From the NCBI RefSeq assembly GCF_002939305.1, contig NZ_MVDI01000001.1:1426001-1490000 (forward strand): 64,000 nt of DNA. Reading direction: 5' to 3'. Origin of the DNA: Chroococcidiopsis sp. TS-821. GTDB lineage: Bacteria > Cyanobacteriota > Cyanobacteriia > Cyanobacteriales > Chroococcidiopsidaceae. Below, one piece after another: positions 44,624-53,718 of the stretch. Made by a program: the position numbers and the translations under genes. A model generated the notes under the pieces. The model was not told the origin of the DNA, made no database searches, and saw only the letters and a program-made list of their open reading frames with translations. How positions within the stretch are numbered: position 1 is the first letter of the stretch; each line of letters begins with the position of its first letter.

Positions 44624-45541
44624 TTATGTGCGTTTGTCGAGCATGTCAGCTAGCAGCGCGAACATCATCATCTGAGTAGCAGTCACAAAGAGAATTAACG
44701 TTCTCTCTGTTAGATCGTGGCGAATAAAGAGATCCTCACATAACGTAATGAAAAAGCCAGCAAAGAACACGCTTGCGATCGGCAAAAACACGCGTAAAGG
44801 AGCAAAATATACTCCCGTTCGCAAAATCAATTGAATAAAACGCAACGTGTCGCGAATCGGTTTAATTTTGCTTTTACCTACTCGATGATGAAAATCGATT
44901 GGCTCAAAGTGGACGATGTAGTTATTTGTCAGCATCGCCACCGTAATTGTGGTTGTAAAGCTGAACGTGTTGGGGAGAATATTTAAATACTTTTCTGCAA
45001 TACTCTTGCGAAACACCCGCAGTCCACTATTAAGATCTGGAATGCGATGTCTCGTTATCCACTGGGCAAAGTGAACTAAAAACCATTTTGGAATTCTGCG
45101 AATGCGCGAATAGCGAACGTTTGCACCAATTCTCGCGCCTACAACCATATCGGCTTGAGTTGCTAACCTAACTAATTCTGGAATTCGTTCGTTAGGATAC
45201 GTACCATCAGCATCGGTGATGACAATTAATGGATACTTGGCGTGTCGAATTCCTGTCTTGAGCGCTGCGCCGTATCCCCGATTGCGGCGATGATGAATTA
45301 CAGTGATATCGCTACGCGTAAGTAAAATCCGGCTTGTATTATCTGTAGAACCGTCATTAACAGCGATAATCTCGTAGATGCAATCGGTGAACTGAAGTGT
45401 CTGCTGTAGATGATCGAGCGTTGCTATAATCCCATCTTCTTCGTTATATACCGGAAGAATGAGTGAAAAGGGCGGACAGCCAGAATCTGACTTCAGATCT
45501 AATGGGTAGGCGGCATCTTCATACAGTAGCTTTTCCCGCAT
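44624..45541 (-). CDS. GT2 polyprenyl-phosphate-hexose synthase-like protein
   Basis: A 305-residue family 2 glycosyltransferase of the dolichol-phosphate-mannose synthase type, which moves a hexose from a nucleotide sugar to polyprenyl phosphate at the cytoplasmic membrane face. FSLILPVYNEEDGIIATL and IIAVNDGSTDNTSRIL open the GT-A fold, NRGYGAALKTGIRHAK follows, VITDADGTYP is the metal-binding DxD strand and LNSGLRVFRKS is specific to this subfamily. Two C-terminal hydrophobic segments (about 235-300) anchor it. Its stop is eight bases from the GT-C-like gene, so the two are translated from one message: a donor-maker followed by two possible donor-users. Confidence 0.85.
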   Translation of the reverse strand: MREKLLYEDAAYPLDLKSDSGCPPFSLILPVYNEEDGIIATLDHLQQTLQFTDCIYEIIAVNDGSTDNTSRILLTRSDITVIHHRRNRGYGAALKTGIRHAKYPLIVITDADGTYPNERIPELVRLATQADMVVGARIGANVRYSRIRRIPKWFLVHFAQWITRHRIPDLNSGLRVFRKSIAEKYLNILPNTFSFTTTITVAMLTNNYIVHFEPIDFHHRVGKSKIKPIRDTLRFIQLILRTGVYFAPLRVFLPIASVFFAGFFITLCEDLFIRHDLTERTLILFVTATQMMMFALLADMLDKRT

Positions 45542-45697
45542 AAAATTTTGTAACCGAATTATCTGGAGGAAATAGTAGGAAGTCGGAAACGAAGGCTTTC
45601 TAAGATATCAGGGTACAGCAAAGACGTTGCGTATGATTAATAACATTAATGGTTTCTCAATAATTCTGTCAACGCTAGTTAATTTATAGTAATTAAA

Positions 45698-46558
45698 CTA
45701 TTTATGAAATTGTCTAGCGAGCCTAGAAAGCGTGGAACGAGGATGAATTCGCATCGCCCACAACACGTGAGAAATTGCGGCTAAATTTTGACCTACTTCA
45801 TAAGAATTTAGAGCGTGTTCGTAGACAAATCGTGCAAACATTTTAGGGTGAGCTTTAAATAGCGATTCGTGTTTTTGAATTAAGCGATGAAAGTTTTTCT
45901 GACGTAGTGAGGGATTCTTTGAAACGCGCGGACCTGAGTGAGAAAATAGTCTATAAGTAACTATGGGTAAACCAAGTAGCGAACAAACTTGATTAAGCCT
46001 TAAAAATAATTCAGTATGAACGCGCGAGGAAAATGATTCGTCAAATCCGCCAATTTTGAGAAGTATCTCGCGCTCTACAACTAATGTCTGTTTAGTGAAA
46101 AATGATTGTCCTGGAGCGATTGGTTCTAAGCAAAAATGCTTTCCTTTAACCAAAGTCGGCGGTAGGCGGGTACCCGTAATTTTACCATCTGCATTGAAAA
46201 CTTCGATACCAGATATTACTCCTACAGGTTTTGGCAAATCTGTTTTTTCAACCGCTGCAAGTGAGACAGCAACAAGGTGCGGTAGCATTTCGTCGTCGTC
46301 ATCAACAAAAGTAATCCATTGTCCGCGAGCAGCTTTAATACCAGCATTGCGGGCTGCGGCTCCGCCTTGATTGACTGTTTGACGAAGAATTCGTAATCGC
46401 GGGTGTTCTGGTAATGTCACAGGCTGCGGCGAAGCATCATCGACAACAATCACCTCAAAATCTTCTACCGTTTGCGCTAAGGCACTTTTGACAGCGCGTG
46501 GTAACAAGTCAGGTCTGTTGTACGTAGGAATAATAATACTAACTAGCGGATTGTGCAT
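45698..46558 (-). CDS. GT2 family glycosyltransferase
   Basis: A 286-residue GT-A enzyme. VSIIIPTYNRPDLLPRAVKS and FEVIVVDDASPQPV form the nucleotide-binding half; GQWITFVDDDDEMLPHLV contains the DxD metal site. FDESFSSRVHTELFLRLNQ follows as the acceptor-side segment. No membrane helix; a C-terminal helical region of about 60 basic residues may lie on the membrane. ATG at 46558, 18 bases after the stop of the Wzt-like ATPase, so part of the same unit. It probably adds one sugar of the repeat unit in the cytoplasm before export; donor unknown. Confidence 0.87.
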   Translation of the reverse strand: MHNPLVSIIIPTYNRPDLLPRAVKSALAQTVEDFEVIVVDDASPQPVTLPEHPRLRILRQTVNQGGAAARNAGIKAARGQWITFVDDDDEMLPHLVAVSLAAVEKTDLPKPVGVISGIEVFNADGKITGTRLPPTLVKGKHFCLEPIAPGQSFFTKQTLVVEREILLKIGGFDESFSSRVHTELFLRLNQVCSLLGLPIVTYRLFSHSGPRVSKNPSLRQKNFHRLIQKHESLFKAHPKMFARFVYEHALNSYEVGQNLAAISHVLWAMRIHPRSTLSRLARQFHK

Positions 46559-46576
46559 TGTTGCAGTTGCTACTAT

Positions 46577-47857
46577 CTACTTATTTATGACCTTCCAAGT
46601 TCGAGGTTGATAAAATAAACACCTACTGATAGTCTTGTCGGCTTGAACGGTAAATCGAAAAGATTCAACAATATCAAACGAACATACACCGCTTCTAATG
46701 TAAATTTTTGCATTATACACGCCAGGTATCAAACAACAATACGGCATTTGTATTTGTATCTCTGTTGCACCTGGAGCAATTGTTAAAATCTCGTTGTCAC
46801 TAGCAGAAGTGAGATATAAGACGCGATCGTTTTCGCCTGATAAAGATGTTACTAGAACGCCAACATTGGCGTTATCGATGTACTTGTGAGCGAAGCATTC
46901 TACGCATAGACTTGTAGGTTCTCCGGACATGGGAGTATCTAAGATATTTCCTTGCTCATCTTTAAAACAAACTGAGGTAATATCTAACCCAAAACTTTCT
47001 TCAGGAGATTTTTTAGGCAAAATCAGTGGTCCTGTTGCCTTTTCCATACCACTAAGACACAGGTCTTCTTCATATTTGCGTACAACTGCTTCGGTTTCTC
47101 CTGAGGTTATTAATTGACCTTTGGCTAAATAGATTGCAGTATTACAAATATTGAGAATGCTATGCGAGTTGTGCGAAACTAAGACAAAAGCAGTTCCGTT
47201 CTCGCGTAATTTTGCGAGCTTGCGGTGACATTTCATTTTAAACTTAATATCGCCGACTGCTAGCACTTCATCGATGAGTAAGATATCGGGATCTGTGTGA
47301 ACGGCGCAAGCAAAACCTAGCCGTGCAGCCATACCAGAGCTATAATTTTGGACGGGAGCATCAATGGCGTCCCAAATTTCGGCAAAGTCTACAACTTCAT
47401 CGAATTTTGCTTTAATTTCTTTTGTGGATAAACCCAGAATTGACATATTGGCATAGATATTTTCTCGTCCTGTCAAAATTGGGTTGAAGCCAGCACCTAA
47501 AGCAATTAATGGTGCTAATCTGCCTCGAATTTTGACTGAGCCTGTATCAGGGTTAATTAAGCCGCTAATAATTCGTAACAGCGTACTTTTTCCTGCACCG
47601 TTTGAGCCGACTAAGCCTAAAGCTTCTCCGCGTCGCAGCTGAAAACTTACGTCTTTTAATGCCCAAAATTCTTGCGATCGCAATCTGGTACTTGTTCTTT
47701 TTCTTCCTAATAACTCTGTTGTGATATCCTGAACGCCATAGAGTAAAGATCGTCTCAAGTTGCGACAAAACTTTTTAGAGATCTGCTCTACGCTGATCGC
47801 TACTTCGCTATCCTCAGGCTGAATTGCAATTTCTCTATCGCTCAATTCAGTTGTCAT
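46577..47857 (-). CDS. wzt: Polysaccharide ABC transporter ATP-binding protein, Wzt type
   Basis: A 426-residue ATPase subunit for polysaccharide export. Walker A is VGSNGAGKSTLLRII, the signature NYSSGMAARLGFACAV, Walker B ILLIDEVLAVGD, and VLVSHNSHSILNICN the H-loop. Past about residue 260 lies a beta-rich C-terminal domain of Wzt type (GLDITSVCFKDEQGNIL, VGVLVTSLSGENDRVLYLTS), which in O-antigen systems recognises the terminal group of the finished glycan. The ATG shares one base with the permease TAA, so the two are translationally coupled. The C-terminal domain suggests export of a chain-terminated polysaccharide, such as an O-antigen-like or EPS chain. Confidence 0.92.
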   Translation of the reverse strand: MTTELSDREIAIQPEDSEVAISVEQISKKFCRNLRRSLLYGVQDITTELLGRKRTSTRLRSQEFWALKDVSFQLRRGEALGLVGSNGAGKSTLLRIISGLINPDTGSVKIRGRLAPLIALGAGFNPILTGRENIYANMSILGLSTKEIKAKFDEVVDFAEIWDAIDAPVQNYSSGMAARLGFACAVHTDPDILLIDEVLAVGDIKFKMKCHRKLAKLRENGTAFVLVSHNSHSILNICNTAIYLAKGQLITSGETEAVVRKYEEDLCLSGMEKATGPLILPKKSPEESFGLDITSVCFKDEQGNILDTPMSGEPTSLCVECFAHKYIDNANVGVLVTSLSGENDRVLYLTSASDNEILTIAPGATEIQIQMPYCCLIPGVYNAKIYIRSGVCSFDIVESFRFTVQADKTISRCLFYQPRTWKVINK

Positions 47858-48726
47858 TAAGAGCTTATCCTTTCAATCACAAAAGGCATAGATACGCGGA
47901 ATGTTATCCATGCTAGCAATAATCCCACAAAAGCAAAAAGACTTGCCACCCAAAATCCATGAGGATCGGAAACTACTCCTGTAGTTGCTAACTCGCGTGT
48001 TGTTACTAATATAGGAGTAACAGGATTAAGATTGACTAGCAGCCCAAAAGTTCCTTGACTAGGCACGGGAAACACAACTGGCGTCAGAAACAGCCAAAAC
48101 CCTGTAATCATCGTTATTCCTTTGGAAACATCTTGATACAAAGCGCCGAGTGGTGCTAGCAATAGACCGAAGAATGTGCCCAACATAACTAAATGAATGA
48201 GTCCGACAACTGCTAACAGTACTGTCCATCCAACTGCAATCTGAAACCAGAAAAACAAAGCAACGAGCAGCAAGAGTTTGATACTAAAGTTAAAGAAAAC
48301 TTCTCCCACTTTTGCTAATATAATTGCCTCGCGAGGAAAATTGACTCTTGCTAGCATTGGCTTTGCGACTGTTACTGCTTGCACAGGACCGTTCAAGGCT
48401 TCCACAAATGTTTGCCACAATGCTGTGCTGAACATGACGTACGCAGGATAAGGTAGGTCTGTTACGCCTACATTGATGACGTTAGCGTCATTTGCTAGTG
48501 TAAATCCTGCTGCCATGACGATTGGCGGTAAAAAAGCCCAAGCAATGCCAAGAAAAGACTGACGGTACTGTGCAGTGATATTGCGTACCATCAGCCGCCA
48601 AGCTAATTCCCGCGAAGCTAGTAAATCGCGTCCCATTTGCTTGAACAACCGAATTGGATGTCGCAGTTTACTATGGGGCGTATAAACGATTTCAGGTGGT
48701 ATTCGCCGCAGGCTGGAATTTTTCAA
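47857..48726 (-). CDS. wzm: Polysaccharide ABC transporter permease, Wzm type
   Basis: A 289-residue ABC-2 permease with six hydrophobic helices; partner of the overlapping ATPase. DLLASRELAWRLMVRNITAQ and RQSFLGIAWAFLPPIVMA form the N-terminal coupling region typical of O-antigen permeases. The start is TTG at 48726 with AGAGGA upstream; an ATG 31 codons later would remove the conserved PPEIVYTP segment, so TTG is preferred. Its TAA overlaps the ATPase ATG by one base, and the GT2 gene ends 21 bases upstream. Confidence 0.9.
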   Translation of the reverse strand: MKNSSLRRIPPEIVYTPHSKLRHPIRLFKQMGRDLLASRELAWRLMVRNITAQYRQSFLGIAWAFLPPIVMAAGFTLANDANVINVGVTDLPYPAYVMFSTALWQTFVEALNGPVQAVTVAKPMLARVNFPREAIILAKVGEVFFNFSIKLLLLVALFFWFQIAVGWTVLLAVVGLIHLVMLGTFFGLLLAPLGALYQDVSKGITMITGFWLFLTPVVFPVPSQGTFGLLVNLNPVTPILVTTRELATTGVVSDPHGFWVASLFAFVGLLLAWITFRVSMPFVIERISS

Positions 48727-48747
48727 GATCTGTCCTCTGACGCACCT

Positions 48748-49800
48748 TTAAACTGTTGTTGGGGTCTTTTGTTGCAGAAGTTGGGGTGTTTGACTTTGTT
48801 CTACTAGAGGCTGTTTGCGGGCATAGCGATCGGTAAGATATTTGTTGAGCGTCTTATCGATATTCACGAGCAGCTCTTCTACTTTTTTACTTGGGCGCTT
48901 GAGAACCATCTTGCTGATCTTTTGGCTGAAGGGTTTAATGATTGTCATTTTTCTGCGCCAGCCTAAACCGTTGTACCGATTTTTGAAGTACTCATCCTCG
49001 GTAAGGTTCCATTTATCGCGCAAACGATGTAAACTTGCTAGTTCCCATGCATCGCTCCACCGCAGCATATAGAAGGGTATGTCTGTTAATTCTAGGGGAG
49101 GTCCTGGTACATAGGTCACGAGCGAATCCGGTTCGAGGTAAACATTTCCGCCTGCTTCCATGACAGTCATGCAGAAGTCTACGTGTTCTTTTGTATTTAA
49201 CAGCGCTTCATCGAGCATTCCTACTTTTTCAAAGATCGCTGTTCGTACCATCATGCAATGAAACTCAGCAAGTCCGGTTTGTTGTCTTTGCAGTTGCGGA
49301 CGCACATCAGCCACTTTGCGCCCTTGCTTGTAGATTTTTTCAATAATCCGGCGGCGCGTGCGATCGCCTTTGGTTTCGATTTTGACTCCCGACTCTCCGC
49401 CCGCGCAGTGAACTTCTTCATGCACTGGTTCGCCTTGGCAAATAAGCGGACTTACGATGGTTGCGTTGGTTTCTTCTGCACACTTTACGAGTTGTTGCAG
49501 CCAACCCGGCGTAACGACGACATCGTTATCGATAAAAACTACATATTCAGTGTTAACCTGCGCTAATCCCAAGTTTCTAGCTTTATTAGGAGAGAGATAG
49601 TGTTCGGTGCGAATCAGTTGAAATTGCTTTTCCTGGGCTTGTTCTTCTAAATAACGTTTAATTTTTGCTGGCGAACCACCATCAACATATACCAACTTGA
49701 AGGGGATCTGCGTGTTTTCGTAAATACTTTCTAACGACGCTTGCGTACAGCTGAAACGTTCGCGCGGTGAGACAACGATTGTAACTTGTGGTTCTGACAT
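48748..49800 (-). CDS. GT2 family glycosyltransferase
   Basis: A 350-residue GT-A enzyme. VTIVVSPRERFSCTQASLES replaces the usual PVYN start, an accepted variant; LVYVDGGSPAKIKRYLEE follows; LSPNKARNLGLAQ and YVVFIDNDVVVTPGWLQQL give the DxD-type motif (DND). FHCMMVRTAIFEKVGMLDEA and NTKEHVDFCMTVMEAGGNVY are the acceptor-side segments. The last 60 residues are basic and Gln/Pro-rich and probably disordered. ATG at 49800. It precedes the exporter genes and should act in the cytoplasm on the growing glycan. Confidence 0.86.
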   Translation of the reverse strand: MSEPQVTIVVSPRERFSCTQASLESIYENTQIPFKLVYVDGGSPAKIKRYLEEQAQEKQFQLIRTEHYLSPNKARNLGLAQVNTEYVVFIDNDVVVTPGWLQQLVKCAEETNATIVSPLICQGEPVHEEVHCAGGESGVKIETKGDRTRRRIIEKIYKQGRKVADVRPQLQRQQTGLAEFHCMMVRTAIFEKVGMLDEALLNTKEHVDFCMTVMEAGGNVYLEPDSLVTYVPGPPLELTDIPFYMLRWSDAWELASLHRLRDKWNLTEDEYFKNRYNGLGWRRKMTIIKPFSQKISKMVLKRPSKKVEELLVNIDKTLNKYLTDRYARKQPLVEQSQTPQLLQQKTPTTV

Positions 49801-49884
49801 TGCTAAAAACTCCCTTCTTTGTTTGTCGTTGCAGATAATTGTATATATTTGTAAAGGTTAGTAGCGATCGCAAGTTGTACTCAG

Positions 49885-51195
49885 CTAAGTCTTAACTTCT
49901 GTATTATTCGCTACATTACTTGTCTTTAGAGAACTTCTACGCACAAAACCTTGTGTTAGTAATTGTTGATAGATTTCTACTAGTTCATTATTGAGTTTCT
50001 GAAGATCGTAACCTGCTTCTACTTGTGCGCGAGCCGCGCGTGTCACTGAATCCCAAATTTGGGGATTATCCAAAAGATAGGTTATCTTCTGGGCGATCGC
50101 ACCAGCATCGCGCTCTGGTACTAAAAATCCTGAGACATTGTCCTCTATTAGCTCAGGAATTCCTCCGTGATACGTAGAAATGACAGGTATCCCGATTGCC
50201 ATTGCTTCTTTTAATACATTTACTGGAGCATCTTGATCGCCATTTTTAGCAGTTACACTCGGTGCGACAAATATATGCGATTTTTTAAGAATTTCAATAA
50301 TTTCTTCTTGATCTTTCCAGCCGAGCAACTTAACTCGATCGCTGACACCCAAATCTGTAATCAACTGTTGCAATTGTTGCTTTAGCGGTCCATCACCGAT
50401 TATTTTATACTCAATATTCGGCTTTGATTTAATTAATTCGGCGATCGCTCTGATTGCATATTCTATACCTTTTTTTTCAACAAGACGTCCATTTGTTACA
50501 ATTTGAATTTTATTAGCAATATCTATCTTAGGAGGGTTAAAAATAAATCGCTCGCAGTCTAAGCCTGAGCGATGTACCATGACTTTATCTTCTGGACAAC
50601 CTAACTTCAAAAGGCGCTGTCGAAAATACTCGCAATTGGTCAAAAAGAAATCACCTACATTAAATAGTTGATCGTATACGCCATTGCCATATTGCTGAAT
50701 AAATTCACTGATATCAAAACCCCGAAAGGAAACTACTAATTTTCCCTGCATTAACCCAAACTTTCGCAGGATCATAGCTTCGATGCCACACGGACCAAAC
50801 TGGCAATGAACAATATCATACTGGCGTGGTTTACCTAACAGTGGAATAACTCTGTATAAGGGTCGCAAGGAGATAGCCCGCTTGCCATGTTGAAAAACAT
50901 TCAGCGTTCTCAACCAAATTCCAGGACTTTTATTCAGCTTTGTTGCTAGCAAACTAGACGCTTTGAGGTACCGCCATAAAAGATTTTTAGGTAAATCGGG
51001 AATAGAGTAGTAATACGTTCTTGCTAACAATTGATATTTTTCAACATCTGGATGCACTTTAGAAGCTTTGACTTCTGATTCTTGGAAGGCATAAATATCA
51101 ACTGAATGACCGCGTTCAATTAATCCAGTAATTTGATTAAGAATAAATGTTTGCGATAATTCAGGAAAGCCTAAGACAACGAAGGCTATTTTCAT
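49885..51195 (-). CDS. Glycosyltransferase family 4, colanic-acid WcaL/AmsK-like
   Basis: A 436-residue GT-B enzyme. FPELSQTFILNQITGLIERG is the N-terminal signature of the WcaL/AmsK/EpsF-like group used in exopolysaccharide assembly; HCQFGPCGIEAMILRKFG and VSFRGFDISEF are further landmarks. The donor domain has GRLVEKKGIEYAIRAIAEL, and PVNVLKEAMAIGIPVIST is the E-x7-like region, preceded by DQDAPVN, characteristic of the group. ATG at 51195. Probably the first gene of the minus-strand polysaccharide block, since about 290 bases without a gene lie upstream. Confidence 0.88.
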   Translation of the reverse strand: MKIAFVVLGFPELSQTFILNQITGLIERGHSVDIYAFQESEVKASKVHPDVEKYQLLARTYYYSIPDLPKNLLWRYLKASSLLATKLNKSPGIWLRTLNVFQHGKRAISLRPLYRVIPLLGKPRQYDIVHCQFGPCGIEAMILRKFGLMQGKLVVSFRGFDISEFIQQYGNGVYDQLFNVGDFFLTNCEYFRQRLLKLGCPEDKVMVHRSGLDCERFIFNPPKIDIANKIQIVTNGRLVEKKGIEYAIRAIAELIKSKPNIEYKIIGDGPLKQQLQQLITDLGVSDRVKLLGWKDQEEIIEILKKSHIFVAPSVTAKNGDQDAPVNVLKEAMAIGIPVISTYHGGIPELIEDNVSGFLVPERDAGAIAQKITYLLDNPQIWDSVTRAARAQVEAGYDLQKLNNELVEIYQQLLTQGFVRRSSLKTSNVANNTEVKT

Positions 51196-51313
51196 ACCAA
51201 ATTGCTCATTTGTGTTTACCCGACTACCCTCGCACGCACTTATTTCTTAGCCAAGATAATCTAACTGTACCCAGTTCTTCAGCTAGAGTCTAGCAGTTTT
51301 CTCAAGGAATATT

Positions 51314-51334
51314 ATGAGAACCTTCTCATTTTTT
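51314..51334 (+). terminator. Hairpin followed by a T-run, no upstream plus-strand gene
   Basis: ATGAGAA-CC-TTCTCAT then TTTTT. The 2-base loop would open to about six bases. It lies between the LysM/M23 gene (ends 51488) and the GT4 start (51195), both minus strand, so plus-strand termination has no known target; may instead be a protein-binding dyad. Confidence 0.3.
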
Positions 51335-51487
51335 GAGCAAGAAATTAATTTTCGTTTGGTCAACGAATTTTAAGCAAGCAAAACAATACTTTTCATAATT
51401 ACGACATTGCAGCAAGAAACAGTCCTATAACAGTATACAGTTATATTTTTTTACAAAACCCACAGAAATGATTTACAGCTAACTGAG

Positions 51488-52345
51488 TCACAACGTAGGT
51501 TCTTCAGCAACCCAGCCAAGCGAGGAGTTATAGCGAACTTCAAAGTGCAAATGAGGTTCAGCCGATGTACGTTCTCCGGTTGTACCTACAGTTCCCAGCA
51601 CTTGTCCTTGTTCTACAATTTGTCCCGTAGTTACACTAACTTTTTGTAGATGGGCGTAGCGAGTTTGGCGTCCTTCTGCGTGGTTGACAACAACGAGATT
51701 GCCATAACTTCCTTGTTCGCCAGCAAAAGCGATAGTTCCAGCAGCAACAGCTTGTACGTTAGTTCCTACAGGCGCTAGTAAATCCACCCCGCTATGAAAG
51801 ACAACTTGACCGGTATTAGGGTTGATTTGCCAACCGTAACCCATCGCTACCGGTGCTTTTGTTGGTAATGGATATCCTGTAAGTAAACTACTGGCACTTG
51901 TACTAGGGGCTTCTGGTGACCAATTGACGCCAGGAACGAAGACAAATTGCGATACAGGTTGACAGCCATTTGCTTCAAATAAAACATCAGCGCGGACTTT
52001 GTATTTGGTAGCAATTTGCTGCCAAGATTGATTAGGTGGCACTTCCACCCGAATTCCATTGAACGGCGGAATGACAATTTCACTACCGACAGTGAGTTGT
52101 CCTGTGCGCAATGTGGGATTAAAACCGATAAGCGTGGCAGAAATAAGATTATATTTTTGGGCGATCGCCTCTATGGTTTCGCCTGGCGCTACTTTGTGGC
52201 GAGTGAGCCGCGATAACGCAGGTGGAGGACAGCTGCTAGTTGCTGTTGAAACATTGTTACTCGGTGCAGAATTGGCTGCAGTAGTGAGAAGTAATAAGCC
52301 TAGAGGTAGTACCGTTAAAAGTGTTGAGTAGCTTAAAGTTATCAT
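51488..52345 (-). CDS. LysM-containing M23 peptidase (LytM-type)
   Basis: A 285-residue exported murein endopeptidase or amidase activator. Residues 1-27 are a signal peptide. Two LysM-like segments follow (HKVAPGETIEAIAQKYNL at about 50-68, and NQSWQQIATKYKVRADVLFE at about 104-123). The M23 domain fills the C-terminal half: FHSGVDLLAPVGTNVQAVAA holds the H-x3-D zinc ligands and EPHLHFEVRYN the H-x-H ligands. Since all four ligands are there, it should be catalytically active. ATG at 52345, divergent from the HtrA-type protease gene. Confidence 0.92.
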   Translation of the reverse strand: MITLSYSTLLTVLPLGLLLLTTAANSAPSNNVSTATSSCPPPALSRLTRHKVAPGETIEAIAQKYNLISATLIGFNPTLRTGQLTVGSEIVIPPFNGIRVEVPPNQSWQQIATKYKVRADVLFEANGCQPVSQFVFVPGVNWSPEAPSTSASSLLTGYPLPTKAPVAMGYGWQINPNTGQVVFHSGVDLLAPVGTNVQAVAAGTIAFAGEQGSYGNLVVVNHAEGRQTRYAHLQKVSVTTGQIVEQGQVLGTVGTTGERTSAEPHLHFEVRYNSSLGWVAEEPTL

Positions 52346-52487
52346 ACCGGTACAGCGAATGAGATCTCTACTAAGTATCCATTATCTTTTTGCGTACTGC
52401 CAAAAGCGGAAAGATCGATCTCAGGGCTTGATTTCTTGACTAAACTTAAAAGTTAGCATCTACTTGCTGTGTATAGGCGGAAGGAGT

Positions 52488-53693
52488 ATGAGTTTATCGT
52501 TCAAAAATTTGACGGCAGCGGTGGTTTTGCTTGCGATCGGAGGTGGGGCTGGGTGGTGGAGTAGTCGCTACTTCTCAAGTCAGCATTCGCTAGAAGAATT
52601 GACGACAGTACCAGTCATGGTACCACCTGTATCTGGACTTGTGATTCCGGAGACCACAAATAGCACAAGCCGCATCGATGACCGCAACTTTATCGCCTCA
52701 GCAGTAGAAAAAGTAGGACCTGCAGTTGTACGTATTAACGCAACGCGCAGGGTTGCTAACCGCCTTCCAGAAGCTTTTAATAATCCTCTACTACGCAGAT
52801 TCTTTGGTTCAGAGCGAGAAATTCCAGAAGAACGCATCGAACGCGGTACAGGTTCAGGTTTTATTCTCAGCCAAGATGGTCGTGTCCTAACCAATGCTCA
52901 CGTTGTTGCCGAAACGGATACTGTACAAGTCACGCTCAAAGATGGTCGGAGTTTTGAGGGTAAAGTTGTCGGCGTGGATAACGTGACAGATGTTGCTGTT
53001 GTCAAGATTAAAGCGAATAATCTACCCACAGTCAAGCTAGGTAACTCGCGCAACTTATCTCCAGGACAATGGGCGATCGCGATCGGTAATCCGCTAGGTT
53101 TAGATAATACTGTAACTGTTGGAATTATTAGCGCGACAGACCGCTCTAGCGCGCAAGTAGGAGTTCCTGATAAGCGCGTTAACTTTATTCAAACAGATGC
53201 TGCCATCAATCCTGGCAACTCAGGTGGTCCGTTGTTGAACGCTGAGGGTGAGGTGATTGGTGTTAATACTGCAATTCGGTCAGATGCACAAGGACTAGGT
53301 TTTGCGATTCCGATTGATACTGCTGCCAGAATTGCCAATAAACTATTTACGCGAGGACGAGTTGAACATCCTTTTTTGGGGATTCAAATGATCGACCTCA
53401 CCCCAGCTACTAAAGAAGAAGTTAATCAGGAAACGAATCTCAAGATACAGCAAGAACAGGGTGTATTGATCGTGCGCGTCATTAGAAAATCTCCCTCGTA
53501 TCGTGCTGGTCTACGCGAAGGTGATATCATTCAAAAGATTGATGGTAGACAGATTCGCAAAGCATCTGAAGTTCAAGAGCGCGTTGAAGCTAGTGATGTA
53601 GGAACGGTATTGAATTTAGAAGTGAACCGCAATGGCAAAATTGAAACTGTTCGAGTAGTGCCAGAAGCTTTTCCTGTAGACGAGCTTGGCTAG
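52488..53693 (+). CDS. HtrA/Deg-family serine protease
   Basis: A 401-residue periplasmic or lumenal protease of the HhoA/HhoB/HtrA family, which degrades misfolded proteins under light and heat stress in cyanobacteria. ATG at 52488 follows GGCGGAAGGAG; a TTG at 52464 is rejected. One N-terminal membrane anchor or signal (about 8-23) precedes the protease domain: TNAHVV with His138, TDVAVVKI with Asp168 and INPGNSGGPLL with Ser245 make the triad. A single PDZ domain (about 290-390, GVLIVRVIRKSPSYRAGLRE) follows. Which of the three cyanobacterial paralogues it is cannot be decided. Confidence 0.93.
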   Translation: MSLSFKNLTAAVVLLAIGGGAGWWSSRYFSSQHSLEELTTVPVMVPPVSGLVIPETTNSTSRIDDRNFIASAVEKVGPAVVRINATRRVANRLPEAFNNPLLRRFFGSEREIPEERIERGTGSGFILSQDGRVLTNAHVVAETDTVQVTLKDGRSFEGKVVGVDNVTDVAVVKIKANNLPTVKLGNSRNLSPGQWAIAIGNPLGLDNTVTVGIISATDRSSAQVGVPDKRVNFIQTDAAINPGNSGGPLLNAEGEVIGVNTAIRSDAQGLGFAIPIDTAARIANKLFTRGRVEHPFLGIQMIDLTPATKEEVNQETNLKIQQEQGVLIVRVIRKSPSYRAGLREGDIIQKIDGRQIRKASEVQERVEASDVGTVLNLEVNRNGKIETVRVVPEAFPVDELG

Positions 53694-53718
53694 AAGTTTC
53701 CACTTCTGCAATTTTTGC

